Source: Bacillota bacterium (GTDB lineage Bacteria > Bacillota > Clostridia > Peptostreptococcales > Anaerovoracaceae). From it: a stretch of DNA of 64,000 nucleotides. Positions 37,615 through 46,604 of this stretch are shown here, in pieces (positions within the stretch are counted from its first letter, which is position 1; each line of letters opens with the position of its first letter). Position numbers and translations under genes: made by a program. Location of the stretch: positions 1-64,000 of the forward strand of contig JAAWDM010000053.1 in the NCBI GenBank assembly GCA_022793795.1. The letters run 5' to 3'. The notes below the pieces were generated by a model, which did not search any database, was not told the origin of the DNA, and worked only from the letters and a program-made list of their open reading frames with translations.

Positions 37615-37881
37615 ATGAAAAGGCGAAGGAAGTTGGGCAGACATTTAAAAAATAAAAGAGGAAGTCAGATGGTAGAGGCCACGTTAGTCATGCCTCTTTC
37701 CATATTGGTTACAGTGGCCTTGATTCTTCTCATGGTGGAATTTTTCGGAGTATTCAGAACACAGATTTCTACTCATAATACGGCCAGACAGTCCCTTTAT
37801 GAAAAGAAGGAGACCCAAGTGATAAGGTTAAAGGACAAGGTTTTGGAGATTGGAGAGACTGCCATGGAAGGGAGACCATAG
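37615..37881 (+). CDS. TadE-like pseudopilin
   Basis: NKRGSQMVEATLVMPLSILVTVALILLMVEFFGV; start ATG 37615 within ORF 37546-37881. Confidence 0.8.
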   Translation: MKRRRKLGRHLKNKRGSQMVEATLVMPLSILVTVALILLMVEFFGVFRTQISTHNTARQSLYEKKETQVIRLKDKVLEIGETAMEGRP

Positions 37882-37885
37882 TTCA

Positions 37886-39190
37886 ATGTGGAGAAACAAA
37901 CAGGGGTCTTTTACTGCATTTGCGGTTATGCTCTTTTCAGCCATGCTAATTTTGGTATTCGCATTGTTGGCTATAGTGGGAAAGATGGCGATTTTCGCTG
38001 GAGCGGAGGATTTTGGTAGATTATGGGGAACCAGCATTTTGGCTGAATTTGATTTGAATCTGAAAGATAGATATGGCTTGTTTGCTTTTTATGGAGAACC
38101 TTCCATGATAGAAGATAAATTGAAAGAGTATGTAGACTTTACTTTTGACAGCAAAAAATATATCGCTTATGACAACATAAAATGCAGCTTAGATAATTAT
38201 CTTTTGACAGATACAGGAATTTTGAAGAATCAAATTATAGAGATAATGGCATTGGGAAGTAAACCCCATGCCATTTCAGGACGACAAAAAGAGAAGGGGC
38301 AAAGCAATGAGAGTGGACCCAATAACGCATATGGAGAGCGGTGGATTTCCGCCAGATGGATTTTAGACAGTTTGCCTTCCGGCATGTTAAATGATACAGG
38401 AAACATTTACGGCATCGCAGAACAGATCAAGGAAGGTGCAGTTTTTCGGGAATTAGTGGGTAGTTCCATGGTCAATCAATATATTTTTCGTTTTTTTCAT
38501 CATAACAGGAGCGACGATGGTCTAGGAGAAACCTATTTTAAAAACGAAATAGAATATATGATTTGTGGTAAGCCAGATGACAGGAAGGCAAGAGAAAACG
38601 TAAGAAGTAAATTGGTGGTCCTGCGGAATTTGCTGAATTTGGCTTACCTTTATAGTTCTGCCGAAAAGAAGGAGATTGCCATGGCGGCTGCTATAGCATT
38701 GACTCCTGGGCCAGAAGCGCCACTGACCCAAGGTGTGTTGTTAGAATTATGGGCCTTTGCAGAAGCGGAAAACGATATGGAATTGCTCTATGACGATAAG
38801 CAGGTACCCTTGCTGAAACAAGATCAGAATTGGGCTTTAACCCTGGAAAACGTCTTAGGGCAGGGAACTTCCAATGAGAAAGGAAAGATGGACACAACAA
38901 TAGAAGGGGAGAAAACCGATGATAATCGGAGAGGAAATCCGAACTATATTTCACCGCCTGTTTTAGAGGGTATCGACTACGAAGGATATTTACAGATTCT
39001 AATCAATATGGTACCGGAACGGACTCGGCTGCTTAGAATCATGGATCTGATTCAAATCAATATGAAATATCTGTATTGCGATTATTTTTTGCTTTCTGAT
39101 TACTATACAGGTTTGCATTTTTCTATGGAGGTCAACGGCAGAGTCCATCAATTTGAAGAGAATTATGAAAGAAAAAGTGTGGAGAAATAA
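37886..39190 (+). CDS. TadG-like/DUF5702-like Tad-associated protein
   Basis: RNKQGSFTAFAVMLFSAMLILVFALLAIVG N-terminus and long extracellular region; operon context. Confidence 0.7.
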   Translation: MWRNKQGSFTAFAVMLFSAMLILVFALLAIVGKMAIFAGAEDFGRLWGTSILAEFDLNLKDRYGLFAFYGEPSMIEDKLKEYVDFTFDSKKYIAYDNIKCSLDNYLLTDTGILKNQIIEIMALGSKPHAISGRQKEKGQSNESGPNNAYGERWISARWILDSLPSGMLNDTGNIYGIAEQIKEGAVFRELVGSSMVNQYIFRFFHHNRSDDGLGETYFKNEIEYMICGKPDDRKARENVRSKLVVLRNLLNLAYLYSSAEKKEIAMAAAIALTPGPEAPLTQGVLLELWAFAEAENDMELLYDDKQVPLLKQDQNWALTLENVLGQGTSNEKGKMDTTIEGEKTDDNRRGNPNYISPPVLEGIDYEGYLQILINMVPERTRLLRIMDLIQINMKYLYCDYFLLSDYYTGLHFSMEVNGRVHQFEENYERKSVEK

Positions 39191-39800
39191 ACAAGGGAGC
39201 TATTTAGTAGAGGCGACATTGACACTCCCTGTATTTGTGTTGGCTGTTATCGCATTGGCTTTTCTCATAGAGATTGTCGGTATCTGTGAAGAAATCGGAC
39301 ACATAACGGCAAGGGAAGTGAAAGAGAACGCTTTGATTACAGAACAATCAATGTCAGCCATGGCTCTATCAGGGCAAATAGAGGAGCAGGTGAAGAAACG
39401 CTGCGAAAAATTGACGGATTTTCAGGTAAAAAAGGTGAAATACCTGTTTCATGGTCAGCATAGTTATGATTTAATCGGTGTGGTGACACAGGCCAATTTT
39501 ATTGTGAAAAATTCTGTAGGCATTGGTGGCAAAATTCAGTTTACGGAACAGGTGGTCGCCAGAGGTTTTACAGGTTGTTTGCAGGATGCAGCGCCTTTAG
39601 AAGCAAGTGCATTTTATCAAAAGGATGGCGCTACGCGGGTAATGGTTTTTCCTAAGTATGGCAAGCGTTATCATGTCCCTTCCTGTTCTGTCGTGAGCCA
39701 TGAAGAGCAAAGAGGAAACAAAGGATGGGAGATGGCCTGTGAGGATGCCGATAGAAAAGGCTTTACAGCTTGTTTGTTATGTGGAGGCGGTATAGATTGA
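39153..39800 (+). CDS. TadE-like pseudopilin with C-terminal Cys/His motif
   Basis: RNKQGSYLVEATLTLPVFVLAVIALAFLIEIVG; C-terminal YHVPSCSVV..ADRKGFTACLLC. Confidence 0.75.
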   Translation: MKRIMKEKVWRNKQGSYLVEATLTLPVFVLAVIALAFLIEIVGICEEIGHITAREVKENALITEQSMSAMALSGQIEEQVKKRCEKLTDFQVKKVKYLFHGQHSYDLIGVVTQANFIVKNSVGIGGKIQFTEQVVARGFTGCLQDAAPLEASAFYQKDGATRVMVFPKYGKRYHVPSCSVVSHEEQRGNKGWEMACEDADRKGFTACLLCGGGID

Positions 39801-40339
39801 AAGAAAAACGAATGATTGTCATAAAAAAGAGTCAGTTGCCTTATGCGGGAAAAGAGGAATTGCTGGCATCATCAGTTTGTCCAGCAGTTTTTCCGGCTAA
39901 TGTGGTCATGGAGGAAGAACAGCTACGCATCTTTTATGAAACGGAAGGATGGCAACCCCTTGCAAGGAGAGAACAGCTTGATGCTGTGGAGTTTCTGACT
40001 TTAATGAACTCGGTTTTGCAAAATATGGAGAAAATGCGAGGGTGGCTCTTGTTTCCTGAAGAGTATGTTTTATCAGAACAGACGGTATACATACCGTCGG
40101 GTTTTTTTGATGAAATAAACCAGGTTAGGTTTATCTATATACCTGATGGACAAAAGATTTCCGCTGCTAAACGAATGGGCTGTTTTCTTTATGGACTAAG
40201 AGAAAAATTAACGGAAAACAGTATGATGTATTTAGAAATGTTGACGCCCCTTTTGACCATTGAAAATCTGGATACGAAGCGTTTATTGATTTTTTTGGAT
40301 AACCTTTTGACAGAAGCTTATGTTTGTAAAATCCGGTAA
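39797..40339 (+). CDS. Hypothetical protein, DUF6382-like, Tad operon
   Basis: LMNSVLQNMEKMRGWLLFPEEYVLSEQTVYIPS..VRFIYIPDG; TTG 39797 with ggagg RBS or ATG 39812. Confidence 0.6.
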   Translation: MKEKRMIVIKKSQLPYAGKEELLASSVCPAVFPANVVMEEEQLRIFYETEGWQPLARREQLDAVEFLTLMNSVLQNMEKMRGWLLFPEEYVLSEQTVYIPSGFFDEINQVRFIYIPDGQKISAAKRMGCFLYGLREKLTENSMMYLEMLTPLLTIENLDTKRLLIFLDNLLTEAYVCKIR

Positions 40340-40409
40340 TCTTTATGGCATATTTTCTAACCTAAATCATAGAATGTACAAAACGTAACCAGTATATGGA
40401 GGTGGGCGG

Positions 40410-40982
40410 ATGTACAGGCAGAAGAACAGGAGAAAAGTTAGAAAAAGAAAGAATCCTGGTGAAAATTCCGGGATGAAATTGGGAATGTTTTTTGGTATAA
40501 TGATATTAGCAGTTTTTCTTGGATACCTGACAGCTCGTTTTGTAGTAGGACCGATCATTGGTTATGATGCAGATGAGAGTCCGACTAAAATTGTGGGGCA
40601 GACCGACAAGGAACAGGACGATACAAAGGACAAGAAAGAAAAGAAGGAAGACGAAGGGAAAACGGAAAAGGACAAAGACAAAGACGCAAAGGATGACAGC
40701 AAAGATAAGGCTGCTGATAAAACGGATGATGAGGATCAGACTGTGAGCGCCGTACCAGCAGAAGGTTATGCACTCCAGTTCGGCGCCTTTTCTACCAAAG
40801 AGGCAGCGGAAAGTTTGGCTGAGGCTTTGAAAGGTCAAGGGATAAAAACAGAAATTATAAAAAGCGAAGATATCTTTAAAGTCATTAGTCCAGTGGTAGA
40901 TACAAAGAAAGAAGCCATTGAGACCTTGGAAACTTTGGCTGATAAAGATGTAACCGACGTATTTGTCACTTCTTTTTCTTAA
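40410..40982 (+). CDS. Membrane-anchored SPOR-domain protein
   Basis: Basic N-terminus, one TM, charged K/D/E linker, then YALQFGAFSTKEAAESLAEALKGQGIKTEII. Confidence 0.82.
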   Translation: MYRQKNRRKVRKRKNPGENSGMKLGMFFGIMILAVFLGYLTARFVVGPIIGYDADESPTKIVGQTDKEQDDTKDKKEKKEDEGKTEKDKDKDAKDDSKDKAADKTDDEDQTVSAVPAEGYALQFGAFSTKEAAESLAEALKGQGIKTEIIKSEDIFKVISPVVDTKKEAIETLETLADKDVTDVFVTSFS

Positions 40983-41047
40983 ATCCAGTAAAGGACAGCC
41001 ATAAAATTACAGAATTTACACCAGGATGAAAGAGGATATAGCAACAT

Positions 41048-42340
41048 ATGATACCATTATCTACTAAAATGAGGCCCCAGAGATTGGAAGATTTTGTGGG
41101 GCAGGACCATTTCATGTATCAGGGTTCCCTGTTCTATAATTCCATTAAAAACAAAACCTTTGATTCAGCCATTTTTTTTGGTCCATCGGGCACAGGCAAA
41201 ACGACGCTGGCTAGAATCATCGCAAAAGAAATGGATGGGGATTTTCACGAGATCAATGCCTCGACCACAGGCACCAAAGAATTAAAGGAGCTTTTGGAAC
41301 AGGCTAAGGTTCGGTTCTTTGGGTTGGAAAAACGAACGACGTATGTATATATCGATGAGTTTCATCGTTGGAATAAGCTACAGCAGGATTCTTTGTTAAG
41401 GGCGCTGGAAGAGGGTGTCATAAAATTCATCGGCAGCACCACAGAGAATCCCTACTTTGCTGTGAATAACGCCATCATAAGTAGGGTGAGAAACATATAT
41501 GAGTTTCACAGACTTACTCCAGAAAATCTGGTAACCATCGGTCGTCGCGCTTTGGATGACAGGGAGTTAGGCTTTGGTAGTTTACAGATCAAATATGATG
41601 AAGAAGCCCTCGCCGTTATGGCCCACTTGGCCAATGGCGACGCCAGAGTGATGCTGGACACCATTGGCTTTATTGTGGACAACCTGAGTGAAGGAGAAAC
41701 CATTACAAAAAGAATCGTATCAGAGGCCATGCAGCGAAAGATAGGATTTTACGATAAAGGAGACGATCGCTACAATCTGCTCTCCGCTTTACAAAAATCC
41801 ATCAGAGGAAGCGACCCGGATGCAGCCATTCACTATTTTTCCAGATTGATGGATGGGGGTGCAGATATTCAGATGGTAGGAAGGCGACTTCTTGTCATTG
41901 CCAGCGAGGATGTGGGTATGGCCTATCCTTCAGCCATATCCATCGTTACAGCATGCGTACAGGCAGCGCTTATGGTAGGACTTCCAGAGGCAGTTATCAA
42001 TTTGAGTCAGGCCGTTATTTTGCTGGCATCAGCGCCTAAATCCAATTCTGTGATTCTGGCTTATGAAGAAGCGCTTGGGGATTTGCACAATGAGAGAATT
42101 GACGATGTACCGCCCCATCTTAAGGATAGCCACTATGCCGGCGCAAAAAATATGGGATATGGGGCAACTTACAAATATCCTCATGCATATGGCGGCTATG
42201 TGAAGCAACAATATCTGCCTAATAATTTGTACTTAAAAAAGGTAAAATATTATCACCCAACTGAAAATGGTTCTGAAGCATCCTTTAAGAAATTCCTGGA
42301 GAGTTTGGAGAAACGGTATGAGAACGATAAAAAGAGCTGA
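41048..42340 (+). CDS. rarA: Replication-associated recombination protein A (RarA/MgsA AAA+ ATPase)
   Basis: MRPQRLEDFVGQDH; FFGPSGTGKTTLARII; YIDEFHRWNKLQQDSLL; SGSDPDAA-type C-domain. Confidence 0.95.
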   Translation: MIPLSTKMRPQRLEDFVGQDHFMYQGSLFYNSIKNKTFDSAIFFGPSGTGKTTLARIIAKEMDGDFHEINASTTGTKELKELLEQAKVRFFGLEKRTTYVYIDEFHRWNKLQQDSLLRALEEGVIKFIGSTTENPYFAVNNAIISRVRNIYEFHRLTPENLVTIGRRALDDRELGFGSLQIKYDEEALAVMAHLANGDARVMLDTIGFIVDNLSEGETITKRIVSEAMQRKIGFYDKGDDRYNLLSALQKSIRGSDPDAAIHYFSRLMDGGADIQMVGRRLLVIASEDVGMAYPSAISIVTACVQAALMVGLPEAVINLSQAVILLASAPKSNSVILAYEEALGDLHNERIDDVPPHLKDSHYAGAKNMGYGATYKYPHAYGGYVKQQYLPNNLYLKKVKYYHPTENGSEASFKKFLESLEKRYENDKKS

Positions 42341-44270
42341 GAATTCTGGATTTTGCTTTGGAGTCAGACAAGCCCTTAACCGAACGGAGGAGCAACTTGC
42401 TATCAGCAATGGAAAAACCATTTATACCTGCGGGCCGCTGATTCACAATCGGTTTGTGACCGATGATTTGGAACGGCGAGGTGTAAAGATTATAGATGGT
42501 TTGTATCAGCTTGTAGAAGGGGATACGGTCATTGTACGCTCCCATGGAGAGCCAGAGCATTTTTTGGGGGAAGCAACCAGACGGGGAATTCACGTAGTAG
42601 ATGCTACATGTCCTTTTGTTGGTAAAATTCATTCTCTTGTGAATATGGCCCATGGACAAGGTTATCAAGTTGTTATCATAGGCGACAGAAGTCATCCCGA
42701 GGTTTTGGGAATCTCTGGATGGTGTCAGGATACCGCAATGATTGTGGCAACAGCACAGGAGGCTGCAGAAATTAAAGAGGACAACCTGTTTGTGGTCTGC
42801 CAGACCACCATTCGTAAGGAACTTTTAGATGAAATTGTAGATGTGTTTGAAAGTTTAGGAAAGAAGATGATTGTCCAAAATACTATCTGCCATGCCACAA
42901 GGGAGCGGCAAAACGGGTGTGTAAAATTAGCAGGTGAAAGCGAAGCCATGGTAATCATTGGGGGCAGAGATAGCTCAAATACGAGAAAACTCTTTGAAAT
43001 CTCAAAAAATTATTGCAAAAATAGCTATTTTGTCGAAAAAATAGAAGATTTACCATTGCAACAACTCTCAAAATATAATAAAATAGGAGTTGCAGCAGGT
43101 GCATCGACACCTGAATGCGTAATTAAGGAGGTTATTGCTACCATGAGTGAAAATATCACTGAAATGAACATGCAGGACTTAATGGAAGATATCGAAAAGT
43201 CATTAAGATTACCGCGAGTAGGCGAAACTGTTAACGGAAAGGTACACCAGGTTACTGACAAAGAGATCATCGTTAACATGGGATGCAAAAAGGATGGAAT
43301 TATTCCGAAAGAAGAAGTAACATTGGAAGGAGACCAGAAGCTAACAGATTTATTCAATGAAGGCGATGAGATTCAGGCAAAAGTAATCAAGACTGATGAC
43401 GGCGACGGCGGAATCTTACTTTCTAAGAAAAAATTGGAAGTCAACGAACACTGGGGTGAAATCGTTGAAGCTTTCGAAAATAAGTCGATTATCAACGTTA
43501 AGGTTGTAAAGCAGGTAAATGGTGGTGTAATCGCCGCTTATAAAGAAGTGACTGGCTTTATTCCTATGTCCCAGCTTTCCGACAGATTTGTTGAGAAGGC
43601 AGACGACTTTATGGGCCAGGATATGGACGTAAAGATTACCAGAGTAGATCAGAAGAGAAACAGAGCCGTGTTCTCCCACAAAGTTGTTATGGCTGAAGAA
43701 AAGCAGAAGAAGATGGAAGCAATCTGGAACAGTCTGAATGTTGACGATGTTGTAGAAGGAACTGTTATGAGATTTACCGACTACGGCGCTTTCATTGATC
43801 TGGGCGGAATTGACGGACTTTTGCATATTTCTGAAATTTCCTGGGGTAAGTTGAGACATCCGCAGGAAGTATTGCAGATCGGCGATACTGTAAAGGTTAA
43901 GATCTTATCCATGAATCAGGAAAAGGGCAAGATTTCTTTAGGTCTGAAACAGACTCAGCCAGAGCCATGGTCTATCATCAATGAAAAGTATCAGGCTGGC
44001 GAAATCGTAGAAGGTAGAGTGGTACAGATTAAAGAATACGGTGCATTTATCGAATTGGAACCAGGTCTGGACGGACTGGTACATATCTCTGAAGTTGCTA
44101 ACAAGAGAGTGACCAACATCGCCGAGGAACTGGAAATCGGACAAACCGTTGCCGCCAAGATTTTGGAAATCGATACGGAAAGAAAGAGAATCAGTCTGAG
44201 TATCAAACAGGCCATGGACACAGATGAACCGATGGATGATGCCGACGATTATCAGGATGATGAAGAATAA
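42318..44270 (+). CDS. ispH: IspH (HMBPP reductase)-ribosomal protein S1 fusion
   Basis: N-term AENSGFCFGVRQAL, DATCPFVGKIHS, AGASTPECVIKEV; C-term tandem S1 domains (VEGTVMRFTDYGAFIDLGGIDGLLHISEISW..). Confidence 0.96.
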   Translation: MRTIKRAENSGFCFGVRQALNRTEEQLAISNGKTIYTCGPLIHNRFVTDDLERRGVKIIDGLYQLVEGDTVIVRSHGEPEHFLGEATRRGIHVVDATCPFVGKIHSLVNMAHGQGYQVVIIGDRSHPEVLGISGWCQDTAMIVATAQEAAEIKEDNLFVVCQTTIRKELLDEIVDVFESLGKKMIVQNTICHATRERQNGCVKLAGESEAMVIIGGRDSSNTRKLFEISKNYCKNSYFVEKIEDLPLQQLSKYNKIGVAAGASTPECVIKEVIATMSENITEMNMQDLMEDIEKSLRLPRVGETVNGKVHQVTDKEIIVNMGCKKDGIIPKEEVTLEGDQKLTDLFNEGDEIQAKVIKTDDGDGGILLSKKKLEVNEHWGEIVEAFENKSIINVKVVKQVNGGVIAAYKEVTGFIPMSQLSDRFVEKADDFMGQDMDVKITRVDQKRNRAVFSHKVVMAEEKQKKMEAIWNSLNVDDVVEGTVMRFTDYGAFIDLGGIDGLLHISEISWGKLRHPQEVLQIGDTVKVKILSMNQEKGKISLGLKQTQPEPWSIINEKYQAGEIVEGRVVQIKEYGAFIELEPGLDGLVHISEVANKRVTNIAEELEIGQTVAAKILEIDTERKRISLSIKQAMDTDEPMDDADDYQDDEE

Positions 44271-44318
44271 AAATTTCAAAAGTCAAACATTAAAAATGCA
44301 ATAGGAAAACAATTGAAA

Positions 44319-44365
44319 GGGCGGTACGTCTTACTGAAAATAATCCTTAAGACGACGCCCTTTTT
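44319..44365 (+). terminator. Rho-independent terminator
   Basis: gggcg..cgtctta/taagacg..cgccc stem followed by ttttt. Confidence 0.75.
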
Positions 44366-44481
44366 GTATATTTTAATCAATTTGCAGCAAACTAATTCTG
44401 TAACTATAGTGATTCTGTCGTTATAAAGAATTTTAATCTTTATGGGCAAAAATGCTTAGAAACCAGAAAGGAGAAAATATC

Positions 44482-44814
44482 ATGAAAAGAAAATTTGCTG
44501 CAATAATCATGGTACTGTTGTTGGCATTTTCCATGTTTGTTATGACCGGTTGCTCGGATGATGGTGTGGATGACAATCTAAATCAGACGCCAACAGAGGA
44601 TGACAATATGGATGACCAGGATTTAAACAATAATGATACGAACAATGATGGCAAGAATGATACCGATCAGGATCAAAATGGCACATTGGGAGACGATCTA
44701 AAAGATGATGCGGATGACCTGGGAGACGACATAAAAGATGGTGCAGAAGATGTCAAAGATGACGTTGAGGATATGCTGGATGGCGACGATATGCCAGATA
44801 AGAAAGTAGACTAA
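44482..44814 (+). CDS. Asp-rich small lipoprotein
   Basis: Lipobox-like MFVMTGC after hydrophobic signal; extremely D/N-rich mature chain; start ATG 44482 (ORF track 44452). Confidence 0.75.
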   Translation: MKRKFAAIIMVLLLAFSMFVMTGCSDDGVDDNLNQTPTEDDNMDDQDLNNNDTNNDGKNDTDQDQNGTLGDDLKDDADDLGDDIKDGAEDVKDDVEDMLDGDDMPDKKVD

Positions 44815-44867
44815 AGGACTCCAGCAATTCTAATGACCATTATCCGTTAAAACCAAAAACTCATGAA

Positions 44868-44927
44868 AAAACTGACACAAAAAGGTGAAGCCCATTGACA
44901 GGACAGACACCGAGTTGTGTCAGTTTT
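44868..44927. terminator. Bidirectional terminator between convergent genes
   Basis: Perfect 13-bp arms aaaactgacacaa / ttgtgtcagtttt with 34-nt loop. Confidence 0.65.
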
Positions 44928-44934
44928 GTTTTCA

Positions 44935-45960
44935 TTACATTACAAACTGTACGATACAAAACGCTGCGTAGGTGCAAAGGAGAATTACGCCCTGGAAACG
45001 ATACAGCTTTCCGCGGAACATGGCTGGCATGGTGAGAAACAACATGACGAAAAGCATAACCGGAATTTCGAGAATCAGTGAAGCGTTATAATCTCCAATG
45101 GTGGAACTCTGTGGAACATCAAATGGAGCTAAGGAAGCGGAAACGCCGCTGACCAGTACCAGATTAAACAGGTTGGCGCCAATGATGTTTCCAATGGATA
45201 GGGCGCCATGTCCCTTCATCAAAGAAGTGACTGCAGTTACCAACTCCGGCAGGGAAGTGCCTAGGGCCACAAAGGTGAGTCCAATAACAGATTCCGGCAC
45301 ATGAAGGGCTCGGGCAATGAGGATGCCGTTGTCCACCAATAGATTTGCACCAACTGCAATGAGAGCAGCGCCGATGACCAAAAGGAGCACATCTTTGCCT
45401 GTAGAGTTTTTTTCTGTATCATTGTTTCCAGCAGCAGATTCCGCTTCAGAGGCGGCAATGGTCTGCTCCTCAATGTGGGCTTCCAGAGGCGTATCCTTAC
45501 CTCCAGGATTATGACCCATCTGCAAGACGGTGAGTATCATGTAGATTAAAAAGATTGCCAACAGCATGATGCCAGTACTGCGGCCAAAGTGTCCCTGTAC
45601 ATATGCAGTAAAGCAATAGAGCGCTGCAGCTAGGAAGAAAAACATGACTGGTGTTCGAAGGTTTTTTCGTTCCACCGTAGCAGGTTTCACGGCAATGGAA
45701 ATAGCAGCGATAAATGCAGTATTGCAGATGATGGAACCGATAGCATTGCCATAGGCGATTTCACCGTGACCACTTAGAGCAGAGGTGGCGGAAACCATTA
45801 CCTCAGGCAGAGTTGTGCCAATAGAAACCACAGTAGCGCCGATTAAAAGGTCGGGTATATGAAAACGGTGAGCGATGCCTGTAGCGCCGTCTACAAACCA
45901 ATCTCCACCCTTTATGAGTAAAATAAGTCCCAATATAAATAGTAAAACTGTTATTGTCAT
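44935..45960 (-). CDS. Calcium/sodium antiporter (CaCA family, YrbG-like)
   Basis: Two repeats: LIGATVVSIGTTLPEVMVSATSA..GNAIGSIICNTAFI and VIGLTFVALGTSLPELVTAVTS..GNIIGANLFNLVLV; start MTITVLLF at 45960. Confidence 0.93.
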   Translation of the reverse strand: MTITVLLFILGLILLIKGGDWFVDGATGIAHRFHIPDLLIGATVVSIGTTLPEVMVSATSALSGHGEIAYGNAIGSIICNTAFIAAISIAVKPATVERKNLRTPVMFFFLAAALYCFTAYVQGHFGRSTGIMLLAIFLIYMILTVLQMGHNPGGKDTPLEAHIEEQTIAASEAESAAGNNDTEKNSTGKDVLLLVIGAALIAVGANLLVDNGILIARALHVPESVIGLTFVALGTSLPELVTAVTSLMKGHGALSIGNIIGANLFNLVLVSGVSASLAPFDVPQSSTIGDYNASLILEIPVMLFVMLFLTMPAMFRGKLYRFQGVILLCTYAAFCIVQFVM

Positions 45961-46060
45961 GATGTAAAAACCTCCTATATAGTAACTATATAATTTAACA
46001 GGGTTGCATAATTTTGTCAATTCATAGACATGTATTTTTTTTGTATTTAGGGGGGTATAT

Positions 46061-46468
46061 CTAGTCGCTGAAATTTGAGATTTGATAGATGATATGACCG
46101 ATTTCTGCAGTAAATATTTTTTTTCGTGCCAAGTCTTTTAGGGTAAACATGCCTATCAGTCTGTCGTTTTCCACCACAGGCAGCCTCCGAATCCCATGGT
46201 CGGAGAATTTAAGAGCTGCATCATGAATATTTTCTCTGGAAGAAACCATAATGATATCCTTCGTCATGATATCTGATGCATATTTTCCATATCCCTGTCT
46301 GACAATGATGTCCCTGTCAGTAATCAAGCCTAAAAGATGGTGTTGATTGTCACACACAGGAACAATTCCCACATTTTCAGAGCGCATGATCTCTGCTGCT
46401 AATTCTACTGGGTCTGTTGGTTTCACTGTACGCAAATTGGTACTCATAAGATCCTTCACTGTGGTCAT
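46061..46468 (-). CDS. CBS-domain pair protein
   Basis: VKDLMSTNLRTVKPTDPVELAAEIM..GIVPVCDNQHHLLGLITDRDI and second CBS copy. Confidence 0.93.
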   Translation of the reverse strand: MTTVKDLMSTNLRTVKPTDPVELAAEIMRSENVGIVPVCDNQHHLLGLITDRDIIVRQGYGKYASDIMTKDIIMVSSRENIHDAALKFSDHGIRRLPVVENDRLIGMFTLKDLARKKIFTAEIGHIIYQISNFSD

Positions 46469-46500
46469 CCTGGTTCCTCCTTCACACTCCTAGCGCTATA

Positions 46501-46541
46501 AAATACAGGCTAAGACTTTTTCTAGTCCATAACCTGTATTT
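46501..46541. terminator. Possible terminator hairpin downstream of trkH
   Basis: aaatacagg/cctgtattt arms plus inner gact/agtc. Confidence 0.45.
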
Positions 46542-46604
46542 TGCCCGAGATAGGAGAATTTATAAGGTAGTTGTAAAGCCATATAGTACGCTAGAGATCT
46601 TAAA

